Assembly (NCBI GenBank): GCA_963693365.1
Contig: CAVNZM010000012.1
Location: 2,728,001 to 2,792,000 of the forward strand
Origin: Amoebidium appalachense
Taxonomy: Eukaryota > Ichthyosporea
Length of the DNA: 64,000 bases
Direction: 5' to 3'
Under the pieces are notes generated by a model, which was given only the letters and a program-made list of their open reading frames with translations, was not told where the DNA came from and ran no database searches. A program made the translations under genes and the position numbers. Every line of letters begins with the position of its first letter. Position 1 is the stretch's first letter. Shown here in pieces: positions 25,689-54,009 of this stretch.

Positions 25689-26508
25689 ACATGTGTGTGT
25701 GTACACACATGCGTGTTTTGTGCGTGTGTGCATGCTTGCCGGCGTGACCATTACAACATAAGCTAGAACCTGAGTCAGCCAGGTCAAAATTACCAACTTG
25801 AGTTTGAATTTTAAGAGCCAAAACAAACCGGACCCGTTCATACAATCCACAAACCTCACTTTGAAAACACAACATGTACAGGATCTAAAAAAATCAAAAA
25901 AGGATAAAAATAATTTATGTGAACAAAAAAAAACGTGAAACACCATTGGGGTGGTTTTATGTGCTTCTGAATCAACGTTTTTGAGATTTCGCGCAAGCCT
26001 GACCCAGTTGTGGCAGCCCTTGGGCGGCATAGAAACAGGGTGCCATGCAGTGCACGACATCCCCCACAGATACACATATCCCCCCCCCCCCCCCCCCCCC
26101 CTCCCCTCCCCTCCCCTCTCCCCCCCCCCCCCCCCCCCCCCCTCCATTCCCGAGAGGGATGAGGGAGGGAGAAAGGGGGGGGGGGGGGGTTGGAACTTCG
26201 GTGTGCATGCATGTAGGGACAGTGTGGGGGAAAGGGTCCGAAGGGAGGGGGAGAGGAGAAGGGTGGGTTGAGTATGTGTCTGTGACATGGCATGTCTCGT
26301 CACGGTGGTTACAATGTGTGTTTGTGTCTGTGTACCTTAACCTTGTGCGTGCCTGCGTTCCCGTGTGTGTGTGGTGCGTACACTACAAAACCAAAAACCA
26401 ACCCAAGTTATGCCCCAAAGCAAATTCATCCAAAAACGGTTTAGCCAAAAATTCAAAGCAAACAACAAACCTCAATGAAAAGAAGGGAAAACATGAGGAC
26501 ACTTTGAA

Positions 26509-26540
<32 letters not shown>

Positions 26541-27122
26541 AGAAATAAAATAAAACAAAATAGATTAATTGGGGGGGGGGGGGGGGGGGGGGGAAGGAGG
26601 CAAGCACACTCTCATCCTGTGCAATTTTGGGTTCTATCGTACACGTTTTCCAGATTACACATACTGCCTGCATGACTTGTATTCAGCCCACTAGAATGCA
26701 CATTGGCCTGCAGCCCATACGTCAGCAACATAATTAAAAATTGCATAGCAACAGGGTGTCATGCAGTCACTGTGCACGGTTGCCCGTGTGTGTACCCCCC
26801 TTCCCCCCCGAGTCCCCCCCCCTCCCGCACACTGTAAGATGGTCACTATACGAGACTAATACACACGAGTAAGGGTGTCTTTATCTGATCCGTGCAGTCT
26901 GTGCGCATGCAAGGATCTACCAGAAATGAGCGGTGCGTCGGGTTTTATACCCGCATCCGACTCAAGTATGTGGCATAGCGCTCCCGGTCACACAGTGATC
27001 GGGCCGGAGGTGTACAGTCCGTCCTACATTCCCCCATCCTTAGACCAAGCTAAGGGTGGTAGAACTTAGGTTGGTACTGTAAATAATATGCCATACACCG
27101 ACTGCTATATAATAAAGACCAT
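24274..27122. other. Intergenic region with homopolymers, no gene seen
   Basis: Downstream of the methyltransferase stop comes about 550 bp of AT-rich unique DNA. It is followed by poly-C and poly-G runs (24870-25275), a TG tract (25637-25686), C/G runs (26080-26190), C20 followed by A11 (26511-26539) and poly-G (26571-26593). The stretch 26830-27122 is unique sequence and might include the 3' flank of the neighbouring retroelement, but I could not match it to a second long terminal repeat. Confidence 0.5.
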
Positions 27123-29742
27123 CTATACTGTGTAAAAAAAAAGGGGGGGGGGGGTAACCAGGAAACCTTTCCCCAGAACTGGAACCCTTTCAGTGTCACC
27201 ATGAGAGCTATAGCCATTCTGGTGGCTTGGGGGGTCAGGGTGAACACTGCCCATTTCCCAAGTGGGAATTACAACACACGGGTGTGTTGTGATCAAGAGG
27301 TCTGCATGCGTGTTGACAGAGGCCATCTGCCAGTATTGACTGATAGCTTCTTTTGCGCCCGGTGTCTCTGAAAGTTCATTTTCAGTCTCCCAAAGTATCC
27401 GTTTGGCGTCTTGTGTCTGCCAGACTATTTTGTATTCGACAACACTTGCGCCAGAACGCAATTGTTTCGTACAGCGAGCAAGAACTCTCTCGATAGCACC
27501 CTTCGTTGTCACTCCGGGAAGGAGTACCACTGCTCGCTGCAGGGGCAGACTGCCTGTTATTCTCGCTATCAACTGCATGCGCGGTGTGGGGCTGAGCCTC
27601 ACCAGCACCGGTTGCAAGTTGATTTGGTTTCGGCTGGCCAGCGCTTGGAGCGAGAGACAGGTGAGCAGGGCGAGCCTCGGTATGTACCGTGTAAGTTTCT
27701 CGGCATGTACTGTGCGAATATCATTCGCATCGTTTGTGTTTACCACCCGGTAGGTAATTCCCTCATTCATGCGTGCAAGTACACGGAATGGGTCCTTTTC
27801 GTTGAAATGGCCGAATTTCTTTTCCACGCCTGTGACTTGCCGTTTTTGTTGCACCACAACCAAGTCATCCACCTGATAGGATGGTGCTTGTGCGTTATTG
27901 CTGTTGTGGCGGTCACGATTTGCGAGTGCGGCCTCCGCAATATACGCTTTCACTGTTGTCCATGCGACAGACAGTTTCTCAAGTAACTGTTGCCGGTATT
28001 GGGCAACATGTGGTTTCATGCGCGTTTCGCGGGGACGCAGAGACACGTCTGTGGGCAGGAGAGGGTCTGGCCCGTAGATGAGGTAAAAGGGTGTCTCTTT
28101 TGTGACTGCATGCTTGGCCGTCCGGTAGGCCAGAAGCTTGTATGGCAAGTAGTCATCCCAGTTCGTTTTCTTTTCAGAAACAAACTTGGCAAGCATGTTA
28201 ACCAGTGTCTAGTTGGGTCTTTCGACCATTCCATTTGATTGTGGATGGTAAGAGGTCGTTTGCAGTGCGTTTTGAGTATTCTGCAGACTTCTTTGAAGAG
28301 GTCTGAGGTGGAAATTACTGCCGCGGTCAGACCGCAGGAAATCGATGATGCTCCTTGGCGTGAGACCACTTCGCACATCAAAACGCTCGCAATGGTGGCT
28401 GCATCAATGTCCTTGAGGGCAAAAGCCTCAGGCCATTTTGTGAACATGTCGATGAACACAAGTATGTACATGTTCTTGTTGCGTGTAGCTGGCTTGAGTG
28501 GGACAACAATGTCCACAGCAACATACTCGAATGGACACGATGGGTGCACATTCGGTTGTAGGGGGATGCGCCTGTTTTTGCGTGGAGCATGCCTGCTCTG
28601 GCACGTGTTGCAACTTTTGCAATAGACCTCAGTGTCTGAGTACATACGTGGCCAGAAATATCTGGACCACACCCGGTTAAATGTTTAGTCCCCTTGTTTG
28701 GTTTGTGGGGGCAGCCCGTGTGTTTGTGCTGCGCGTACGCGGCACGACGGTCTTTGTCCCCGGACTGGTAACAGTGCCCACAAGCATTTTTCATCTTGCA
28801 CTGATCATACGTATGGTCAGACTTAGGACCGTGCACAAAACACTTAGAGGGTTGTTTGTAGGGCTTTTCGCGCGTTTGTTTCCCAGCACCAGGCTGTTTC
28901 TGCGTCTTGCCCCCCCCGTTATGCTGAGTTGCTAACACTTTCTCTGCACGTGTCTGTGCCTCACGTGCCACCTGGGCATCGTGGTTCAGCAGACAGTTAT
29001 ATATACCCTCATGTGTACGTTCCTCTTGCTTAGTAAGAGTAGCCATAACATGGTTCGTTGAGGCCGGGTCGAGCTTGTCGAGAAGGACGAAGGCCAGCAT
29101 GGTCTTGTCGTTGGTGCTAACCCGGTTCTGGGTGGCCAGATTCTCGAACCGTGGGCGGAAGTCAAGAATGGGCTCACCGTCGGTGCGACGAAGGTCGACC
29201 CAGAGGTTCTGGTAGTCCGTCTCACGGGTCTGGTTGTTGAACCTTGCCGAAAGTTTTGCCGTAGCTTCGGCGAGCGTGGTAATGGTGGACAAGTTCTCGG
29301 TCACCCACTGGTTTATGTTGGCGGCGGGGCCGACTACTTGCTGCTTGAGCACCTGAGCATACTCCTGTTCGGGGAACTTGAGAGCGTTCCAGTACTGCTC
29401 GGTGGCTTTGGCCCACAGCTCGACGTTGTCGAAGACAAGAATGCTGGGGTCGAACGATCCGTGAGGGATAGATTCGATGCCGAGGACCGCCAGCCTGGGG
29501 GCCGACTTCAACGTTAGCTGCTTCTCGTAGATGGTTGCCACGGTTTTGGCAGCCTGAGGGGGCTGTTGAGCGGGTTGGGCCTGCTGCTGCACGAACACGC
29601 ATGGCCACTTCTTTCTCGGCGTTGAGCTTGATCGTTGTTTGCTGCAGCTCAGCCTCGAGCTCTTGCACCCGTTCCTCCGCAGTGATGCGGTCGGTGGTGA
29701 CCTGGTCGAGCCGATTGCGAAAGAAACGTGCAGCCTATTCAA
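27123..29742 (-). mobile_element. Decayed Ty3/gypsy-type retroelement, gag joined to integrase
   Basis: On the minus strand a Gag-like frame runs from 29742 to about 28690: a capsid-like region with W and Q-rich helices, then a Cys/His cluster near 28790-28880 resembling zinc knuckles. Without any protease, reverse transcriptase or RNase H, it is followed from about 28672 by the HHCC-type zinc-binding region of a retroviral-type integrase and its catalytic core. The core is split over frames with at least one stop near 28210, and the C-terminal part continues in a frame to 27123. The lack of the pol centre and the broken frames make it non-functional. I could not identify long terminal repeats or a primer-binding site. 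Confidence 0.75.
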
Positions 29743-30711
29743 TAATACAAAAAAGCTTCTCTCGAGCTCACTTTGAAGTATCCAAGTGGCACTGGGATAT
29801 CACAAAATTCAGCAGTACTAGTGAGTATAATAAGAGATGGTGGGGGATCCGGAATTTAGCAGGTGGGCATGTGGGGGAGTACATGGCCACGGTGTCACTG
29901 AGATACATAGCACGATGACTCCCCATAATGATAGGTGGAGATGGCCCCCCCCACGTCCCCGGGTCCAACGGGGGCTTTTTTTTTTTTTTGTGGGGGGGGG
30001 GGGGGGGGGGGAAGGGGGGAAGGAGGGAGGGGGGAGGAGAGGGAGCGCCCCCCCCGGGGGGGGGGGGGGGGGGGGGGGGGGAGGGGGAGGAGGGGGTGGG
30101 GGAGAGGAGGGGGATGGGGAATCCGGAGGAACCTGCAGCCGGGGGAGGGTAGTGGGTAGTGGCGGGCCAGTAATGTGGGTGGATGTGGAGACTGGCGGCG
30201 GGGAGGAGGGGGAACCGGGTGGGGGAGAGAGAGGGATAGAGAGGGGAGGATATGGAAATTTTGGGGGGCCGGCGCCCGGCCCGGCGGAGGGGGAAGGGCC
30301 CGGGGCCGGGGGCCGGGGGAGGAGGGGGGGGGGGGGGGGGGGGGAGGGTTGGTATGTATCCCAGCCCGAGGTTTTTATGGCTTCTTAGACACCGGAAGGC
30401 ATTGCTGTGTTGTTATGTCGTTGGTTTGTCGATAATTATGGCTGCAGAACAAGGCCTCCTCAACGTTGCCTCCGCAGAAACCTTGAAGCGAGTTTCACTT
30501 TCGAACATTCAAAAATGGCGGGTTTTCTAATGGTGATTTAATTGGACCATTATGACCCAATCAGACACATTCTAAAAGATGATTGGTTACCAATCCTTGT
30601 TACGTATTTCCACGTGGCGTGCTATAAAAGCTGAAACTCCTGCTTCAAACTCTCGTTTTTTTTTTTTCCTGAGAGCTCACCCACTTCATCTTTACCTTCA
30701 CTAATAGAAAA
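29743..30711. other. Upstream region of the HisRS gene
   Basis: The left half is extremely G-rich (about 29978-30345, with T12 before the first G run). From 30350 the DNA is unique and contains CCAAT-like motifs and the likely core promoter of the HisRS gene. No gene was recognised. Confidence 0.5.
30610..30630 (+). promoter_or_regulatory. TATA box and E-box upstream of HisRS
   Basis: TATAAAAG lies at 30623-30630, about 82 bp before the HisRS start codon. A palindromic CCACGTGG at 30610-30617 precedes it. The distance suits a transcription start near 30655, in the T-rich stretch. This is inferred from motifs only. Confidence 0.45.
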
Positions 30712-46052
<15,341 letters not shown>

Positions 46053-46922
46053 TCGAACCTATTGGCATCTTTAAAGTGGACTTGCCTGAGGCATGATTTT
46101 GGGAACAGATAATTGGCTAACTAAATTTATTTGACCAATCATCTCGTAACTGAATGTGGACGGATGTTATGATTGGGCAGTGTTACGGACCACCCTGCCT
46201 TAGAATTTTAAGAATTTCGGACAACGAATGAAGCCACACACTTCGTGCTACACGTGTGATTATCCTGATGACATTTGGAGGAAACCATCCAATGATCTGG
46301 CGTTGTTAAAACTTCTGGTCTTTTGAACTGCTGGGGAGTCACCGGAGTGTTGGTGTGACAAATACCACAGGCCGGTTTCTGGAAGACCGGTAGCTCGTGG
46401 TGAATAAATAATGGCTGGCTGGCCGCCATCGATCAAGAATGGAATTGTCCGTGAATGTTCTGTAAAATCGTACGATTTCAACTCTGCCTCCCCTTACTTG
46501 ACCTGTTGGGTGTGTGCATGCGGGAAGGCTCACTCCCTCCCTCCCTCACTCACTCATCACCTCACTCAGCACTACACACAGACACAGACACTCCATATAC
46601 TGGAAAACGCATGCACACACACAGACCTCAGTAGTACACATACCCGGGCACACGTGCCAAATGGTCACAGGGGCGCGTACGGGCGCGCACACACACGCAG
46701 GCACACACACATGCACTCATGCATGCACAAATTCAAAGCCCGCGCGCCACACACACACACACACACACACGCACGCACACCCATGCACGCACGCACACAC
46801 GCACGCACGCACGCACGCACGCACGCACACGCACACACGCACACACACACACACACGCGCGCGCGCACACACACACACGCACGCACGCACGCACGCATGC
46901 TGGCACGCACGCACACATGCAT

Positions 46923-46993
<71 letters not shown>

Positions 46994-47019
46994 GATGCAC
47001 GCACACACACACGCACACA

Positions 47020-47070
<51 letters not shown>

Positions 47071-47763
47071 CAGTGCATCCACTCACAGCTCAATCGGCAT
47101 CCCGTTGCGAGACTGAGGTGACGCGTGCATGAACACACTAGTCCCGTGTCGTGTGGTGTTGTCGGCAGATGCGCAGATGCGCATGCGCAGATGCGAGTCC
47201 AGGTTAAAGCACACCATTGTGGCAGAATTTCACAAGAATAAGAGTGATCAATATTGATACGTATGTTACTGTGGCCGAGAGCGGAAACGACGTGAAGTTG
47301 TTGGTGCCTGCACCACAAGACATTGTGGGCCGTGGGCATGCAAGTTTCTCATTTTGTGCATGCAGGTTGGTCATTTAAAAGCCGCTGAATGGAAACAAAC
47401 ATGCCATGATGCAAGAAATATCGGCCTGGCATTAGCCGCTGGCACGGATATCGATGTCATTGTAAAGATTCATATGAATGCATTCAAATGTGACAATTTC
47501 TCAGTTTACTCATTCAATATATTTACCAGCTGACCAGCACACTGGAATTCACTCGGAATCACCGCGCACAGCGCTGTATATGTATATACTAATATTAATA
47601 AATGAACACCGGCCTTCATTCAGGAACACGGTCTTGTGACAACTTCATACACACCTTAAATAATTTTTTTTAATTTTTTAACCTAAAAAATTGTCAGCCT
47701 CACAAAATGACATTATGTGTGCTATATGTAAAAAAAGAAAAGGACGTTAAATTTTGAACCAAT
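46053..47763. other. Convergent intergenic region, HisRS / phosphate transporter
   Basis: Unique AT-rich DNA (46053-46500) is followed by CA-rich and GCAC-rich repeats (46560-47068), then unique DNA. Both neighbouring genes end here, so only 3' regions are expected. No gene was seen. Confidence 0.55.
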
Positions 47764-49388
47764 TTATGGGAAACCGGGGTTGAAGTTGGGGGCATTGGCA
47801 CCAAAAGCGCAGATCAAACCAGCGACAGTTCCGGCAAATGGCAGAGTAAAAATCCAGCCAAACAGGCAAATGCAAACCATCTTCCAGTTGATGGCCTTTG
47901 CATCGCCATTGCACAGACCAACTGCAGCCGTGGCACCTGTGATGCAGTGGGTGGTGGATACGGGCAGGCCGAGGTAGGACGCAGTCAACACCGTAACCAT
48001 TGCAGCAAGCTCCATCGAGAACCCACGAGAAGGCGACATGTATGTCATGTTGTTGCCGAGCGACCGCATGATGTGGTATCCGTAGAGAAGGAGACCAACG
48101 TTGATGCCCAGGCCGCCATATGCAAGCATCCACGTCTCAACTGGAGCACCCTTAGCCGCGACAGTTCCCGTCTGGTAGATGTAGTAGATGCTGGCAAGGG
48201 GGGCAATGGCGTTACCGACGTCATTTGCACCGTGGGAGAAGGATGCCATGGCAGAGGTGAAGACCTGCAGCCACTCAAAAACACGCTCAACCTTGGGCTC
48301 ATACTTGGACGCACGGGCATGAGCGTCGGCCATCTTATCGCTGCGGTACTCCCGAACCTCATGGTTTAACCCACTCAGGATGGTCTTGTCAGCCCAGTGC
48401 TTGATGAATGCCTTCTTGTTGTTGGCCCATGTTGGATTAACTTGTTGGGTTGCGCTCTCCTCGCCAATCTGGCTGCCGTTCACCGTGACGTCCAAAGTCA
48501 CAGAGTCAGGGTTTGAGTTCTTTCCTTTACCGTCTACACCAGCGGCTTCGGCGGCAGCGGCAGCGCGCTCGGCCTCAGCACGTGTAGCTTCCTGCTCAGA
48601 AATTTGCTTCTCCTTGCGCTTGAAGTAGGGGATGATCACAAACAGACCAACGAGACCAGCAAGGGCAGTGCCACCGAGAATAATGGCCAACTGCACGCCA
48701 ATGGGCTTCTGGTCGAGCTTGAGTGACGGGGTGCCCTTTTTAACCCAAAACGCCATGACCAGGGCGGCAGTGCCCATGCCGTAGATGGGTGTGGTGTAAA
48801 GGGCACGCTTGTATGCGTTGGGGCTCTCGAGGATGAGGTACTTGGTTGACAGGTAGATGATGCATGCAAACACACCAGCGATGGCGGGTGAGATGGCAAA
48901 CGAGGCCAAAACCTTGCCGATGCCATCGTACGACCAGTTCACGGCGCTGATGCCAATGCCGCAACTCCAACACCAATGACGGCACCGACGATGGAATGGG
49001 TGGTTGAAACAGGCATGGCCAACTTGGTGGCCAGAATCACCCAACTGGTGCTACCAATCATGGCGCACAGCATGCTGAACATGAGAAGATCGGGCCGGCT
49101 GTTGTACTTGGTCATGTTGATAATGTCGCCACCAATGGTCTTGGCTGTGTTGGCACCCAGGGCAATAGCGCCGAGAAATTCAGTGAAGAAGGCAATAACA
49201 CACACTTGACCGAGGGTGAGAGTCCCTGCACCAACGGCAGTGGCAAAGGAGTTGGCAACATCATTGGCACCGATGGAGAAGGAATCGAGGAATGCAATGA
49301 TCATTGCCAAAACGTAGATCCACTGGAGAGAGTGTGGGGCCATGATGACGGTGCCAACCACCTCTCTGGCGACCATGAGGTGATCCAT
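47764..49388 (-). CDS. PHO4/PiT-family phosphate transporter, copy 1 (frame-broken)
   Basis: An intronless copy: start at 49386-49388, TAA at 47764-47766. One base is missing at 48955-48956; with it the length would be 541 residues, identical to copy 2. The N-terminal half carries the PiT signature GANDVANSFATAVG and the PVSTTHSIVGA segment. The C-terminal half repeats it (FSHGANDVGNAIAPLA, PVSTTHCITGATAAVGL). A charged central loop (about 230-350) separates two sets of hydrophobic helices. The family imports phosphate with Na+ or H+ across the plasma membrane. The frame breaks after about residue 144, where T2 replaces an expected T3. The absence of other damage argues for a consensus error or a very young lesion. 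Copy 2 lies 5.3 kb away in the same direction. Confidence 0.88.
48955..48956 (-). other. One-base frame break in transporter copy 1
   Basis: Coding-strand GCATTGGC replaces the expected GCATTTGGC seen by comparison with copy 2 (A-F-G-I). Before it the frame gives VGVAA; after it G-I-S-A-V-N-W continues only in the next frame. Confidence 0.85.
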
Positions 49389-50842
49389 TCTTGAAGTTAG
49401 TGATGAATCACTGAGATGTTGAAGCTGGTAGTTTGTAGGAGCAGTCTACGTAGAAAACACACGCACTTGCAACGTCACAACAACAACGTTGGAGCAGTCA
49501 GATGATCAACAGCTGAAATGGGTGAGCCGCGCCTTCTATACAAACCTGCCAGGAACTATCCGGAAAACCGGGGGAGTAAATCTAAGACTATCTTTGGGTA
49601 AATAAAACTGAACCGGGCTAGGGCGGGGTTTAAACTTTAAAGGCAACTCTAATTCTATCTAAGAAATGTGACAAGTATTAAATATACATTTTTTCTAGCA
49701 TTGAGAGAATAAATAAACAATGAAAATTATGTTTAGGTATGATTAGACGTGCTAGCCTAAAATTTACCACTTTAGCCTGTGTAAACGAGCGAAGCTGTGC
49801 TTGGAATATCTTAAATATAGTTATCCAGCAGCACTCTACATTTTGTTGCAAATTTGCTGTAATTCATTCTCACTTTTGGCCAATCAAAAGCGCCAATCTA
49901 CCACGCTGTGCCTTTTTCAAATTTAATTGGCTTGCTTTGCAACCATAAAATTGCCCCACGGTGCCCCCACCGCCAACGTGTATGCCCGATGGGAACTAGA
50001 ATTCACAGAATTTCGAATTCGCGTCTCGTTGTATGGAATAAATGGATTATGATATAATACTTTAACGCTCTTATTATTGAAATGACAATTTTGCAGCTGT
50101 CTTATGGGATTTATACACTATCCAAAGTTGCGTTGAATGCAACGCCAGGGCGGCCAGGCAACTCACGTCTCGTTAACACTGGTCCACAGCTAAGATACGA
50201 TTCTCTGTACGCCGAAACTGAATGGCATGATGGGCCGTCCGAGAGACGTTATGACGTCACCGGTTCCTGATCAGATCCCCACGTGCACCTTGTCCGAAGA
50301 CTACTAAAGAGCCGCCCTGAGAGGCGAAAATTATAATAATGAAACTACCTGATTATAAGGTTACACTCGTATTGGACATCATATATTTTTTTCGACGCGT
50401 GCATATAGACATAGATAGGCCCTCACGAGTCACGGCCATGAAACGGCCTTACGATGCGTGTGTGAGCGGCAATGGCCCTGCAGGTTGCAGCCTGGCCACT
50501 GCCCCAGGCTTGCCCAGGCCACCAATCAGATGCACCCACATGCGTAACAATGGCATGCGCATGCGCGCCTAAAATCCCCCCTCCCCGGCCCCCCCCCCCC
50601 CCCCCCCCTCCTCTGTCGTCCTCCCGGGACCCTTGCATCACTGATCAGGATGAAAAACTTAAATACTTAAATTCAATGCCGCAAACGTGAGTGATCTCGA
50701 GGGTAGCTGAGCCCCTGTGGTGTTGGAGGTGAAGATGGGGAGGCCGGGCCTGGGCGGCGGGCGGTGGGCGGCGGGCGGCCGGGCGGGTGGCAAGGCAGGC
50801 TGCAGGGGGGGGAGCCGGAGGGGTGGCCCGGGGTGGGGTAAA

Positions 50843-50886
<44 letters not shown>

Positions 50887-51827
50887 TCTGACAAAAGGTG
50901 AAGGCCAGACAGGTTGTTACTCAAAATTGTTCCACTCCGAGTCTCAGAGGCCCTCCTGAGCTCCCCCCCCCCTCCCCCCCTCCCCCTCCCCCCCCCCCCT
51001 CCCCCTCTCCCCCCCCCCCCCCTCTCTCATTCTCTCTCTCTCTCCATCTCTGACACGCTGGGTACCGGGCAAACTTTAATCAATGATTTATACTATACTA
51101 ATCATGAAAACAGGCTTTACACTTTCTTTTTTCAGTATACATTTTCACTCATGGACCTCCCCCCCCCCGTTTTCCCTACCACGTCTTCCCCAGCGATAAC
51201 CAACAGGTTTACACGGCCTATATTTTGGGAAACGGTGGGAGCACAGCCCCTCGTGTGCATGTGTGGCTTACTGTGTTTTCCAGCACGGCCACACACTGGA
51301 CGAGGGGCGCCGCAGGCGCCCCCAAGCGATACATATTACGGATTTATAGGATAACTATACACCCATGCCTCACTTGGGTGGACGCTTAGACAAGAAGGAC
51401 AAAGATAAAACTACTAAATCAAATTTAGCCGAATTTAGGGGAAAAGAAGGACAAAGATAAAACTACTAAATTAAACTTAGCCGAATCTAAGAGAAAATCT
51501 ATCACAAAGAACCCCTCCAAGCGGGGGGTCTCGCCTGGAAGGGAATCTACATGGGTACGAAAAGAAGCTAATGTCTAATATTACACCCCAGTTTGCGCCC
51601 AGTTTGCAGTCTTAGTGGACAGCAGAAGCCTTTCTAATGAGAGAATCCAAGCGAGTATCCCCCCCCCCCCCCCCCCCCCCCTCCCCAAACACACACTCAC
51701 TCAGCAACGACCCAGAAAAGAGGCAGAAAGAAAATAGAACCCAGAAAAGAAGCAGAAAAAATTAGAGGTGTGCGAAAAAGGCCCACACTAAGTGGAGAGA
51801 TCAACTAGCCCCCATGCACCCCTGGAC
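49389..51827. other. Intergenic region upstream of transporter copy 1
   Basis: TATAGAA on the minus strand near 49536 could serve copy 1 (about 150 bp upstream of its start). The rest holds unique DNA, a long poly-G run (about 50847-50885), C/CT-rich DNA (50961-51050), a 52-bp tandem duplication (51394-51497) and poly-C at 51659-51680. No gene is supported. Confidence 0.5.
51394..51497 (+). repeat. 52-bp tandem duplication
   Basis: Two adjacent 52-bp units starting GAAGGACAAAG, differing at a handful of positions. No coding context. Confidence 0.9.
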
Positions 51828-52328
51828 TCAGGCCGGGCACTGCTCAGCACGGTGCCCAATGGTCTCGCACTTTGCACAGGCAAATGCCCAGCAGCGATCT
51901 GGCCCCCGCACCACAATCTCCCCATCTAGAGCGCACTTCTGCATGCTCTCGCGCTGGGCAGCTACCAGCTTCTTGTTGGTGCAGTAGTCGAGGTACACGT
52001 TGGCGAGGTAGAACGCATACGGGTCCGGGTACCGCACAGTTGCTTTGCGGCGCTCGGCAAGGCTGTTCCAAATCTTATGCGAAACTGTGTTGTACTGATG
52101 CTGCCTTTTGAGCTGCTTGCACAGGCGCGCGTTATAGGCATCACAGCGCGACCGATTGGTTGCCTCCGACCGCTTATGCTTGTGTTGCCGTCCTTGTGCA
52201 GGGTTGAAGTGAAAACTATCGAACATCAAATATCGCTTGATTTGGCCGGTGCGATGCAGGAACCAGCGGGGCTTGCCATGTGCAAGGTCGCGAGGAAGGG
52301 CTTTGGAAGATGGCCAGTTGGGGCACAT
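51828..52328 (-). CDS. Hypothetical protein with CCHC zinc knuckle
   Basis: An open frame of 166 residues from the ATG at 52326-52328 to TGA at 51828-51830. It is unlike the repeat-derived frames around it: balanced composition, many aromatic and basic residues, and a C-terminal C-x2-C-x4-H-x4-C motif (CAKCETIGHRAEQC), as in nucleic-acid-binding zinc knuckles. The coding-like stretch extends upstream to the A-rich run near 52400, so the start is uncertain and the 5' part may be missing. It could be a small RNA-binding protein or the remnant of a retroelement gag. No reverse transcriptase or integrase is next to it. Confidence 0.4.
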   Translation of the reverse strand: MCPNWPSSKALPRDLAHGKPRWFLHRTGQIKRYLMFDSFHFNPAQGRQHKHKRSEATNRSRCDAYNARLCKQLKRQHQYNTVSHKIWNSLAERRKATVRYPDPYAFYLANVYLDYCTNKKLVAAQRESMQKCALDGEIVVRGPDRCWAFACAKCETIGHRAEQCPA

Positions 52329-52395
52329 CCACCTCCTGTGGTTTACACGAGTCGATTTTTGGTTTACAGGAGTACGGGGCTCAAAAGGGTTGGGG

Positions 52396-52397
52396 GT

Positions 52398-52429
<32 letters not shown>

Positions 52430-52454
52430 CTTTTTTGGTTGGTTGGTTGGTTGG

Positions 52455-52497
<43 letters not shown>

Positions 52498-52950
52498 GGG
52501 GGGGGGGAGGGGGGTACCGGGAAGGGGGTATTCTTAGTCGGATCATCTGCGGTCAAGGTTGAATGGGTGTCTGGGTGGGGATGTTGGGTATGGGGACTTT
52601 TTTTTTTTTTTTTTTGTGGGGGGGAGAGGGGGAGAGGGGGGATAGTGTAAAGTGCAATTGTGGCTTGTGTGAGAGGATGTGTGGGAGCCTGCATAAATGT
52701 ACACATGTGCATGTATGTGCATACATACATGATGTATGCTATGTGTGACGTGTAAGTGTGTGTGTCTCTCTCCCCCTTTATCTCTCTCTGTGTGTGTGTC
52801 TGTCTGTGTGTGTGTGTGTGTGTGTGTGCGTGTGTGTGCTTCCAGGTATGTCTGTTTGTGTGTGTTTTTCGCGATGTGCGCATGCGCGTGCGAGGCATGT
52901 GCATGTGTGTACGTGTGTGTGCGTGTGTGTGTAGGTGTGTGTGTGTGTGT

Positions 52951-53007
<57 letters not shown>

Positions 53008-53020
53008 CGCGCGCGCTTTC

Positions 53021-53076
<56 letters not shown>

Positions 53077-53118
53077 TATGTGTGTATGTGTGTGTGTGTG
53101 TATGTGTGTGTGTGTGTA

Positions 53119-53153
<35 letters not shown>

Positions 53154-53850
53154 CTGGAGGCCTGCACGTAAGCCTATTTGCTAGTTAGTCTAGTACTACT
53201 GACGTCATGACACGTTTGGCACCGACTTTTTTTTTTTTTTTTTTTTTTGTAAAAAAAAAAAATCCCGTTTTGTTGTTGGTGGGTTCCTCAGGGTCCCTCA
53301 GAGGAACTACCGTCTCAGCCACCCAGCACCGACTATACTCTAACTAGGGTGCTATGGTGCCATAAGCTAAGCTAACACACCATTGCCAGTCCTAACTATT
53401 TGTACATACTTAGAGAGAGAGAGAGCCCTGAGAGAGGGGGGGGGGGGAAAGAGAGAGAGGAAGAGAGATGATAGTGAGAGAGAGAGAGAAGGGGGAGGGG
53501 GTGGAAAGGGAGAGAGAAAGGAAGAGAGGAAGAGCGAGAGTGAGAGAGAAAGGGGGACTCGTGGAGGGGGGGGGGGGGAGGGGGGAGAGGGGGGGGGGGG
53601 AGAGAGAGAGGGGGGGGGGGGGAGAGAGAGAGAGAGAAGGGGAGGGGGGAAGGGGGGGGGGGGGGGAAGAGAGAGAGACTCGGAGAGGGAGCCAGAGAGG
53701 CTCGGGGAGAGAAGGAGAGGGAGAGAGGGTGAGAGAGAGAGAGTTAGAGAGAGAGACACTCTGAGAGAGAAACGAAGAGAGAGAGTGATAGAGAAGGGGG
53801 GGGGGGGGGGGGAGAGAGAGTTATGGCCTCAGGGGGGGGGGGGGGGGGGG

Positions 53851-53894
<44 letters not shown>

Positions 53895-54009
53895 CTGAGA
53901 TAGAAAGAAAGCCTCGAGGGGAAGGATGGAGAGAAAATCTTTGGAGGGGGGGGAGTGGGGGAGAGAGTGAGAGAGAAAGAGAGCGAGAGATAGAGGGGGG
54001 GGGGGGGGG

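Noticed and set aside
26830-27135. Possible long terminal repeat of the gypsy-type element
   Set aside because: A short AGATGGTC match occurs twice in inverted order, but no second copy was found beyond 29742 and no purine tract precedes it on the coding strand.
51500-51545. Possible hairpin terminator or structured RNA
   Set aside because: CCCCTCC..GGGGGG can pair weakly, but there is no transcript context or conserved motif.
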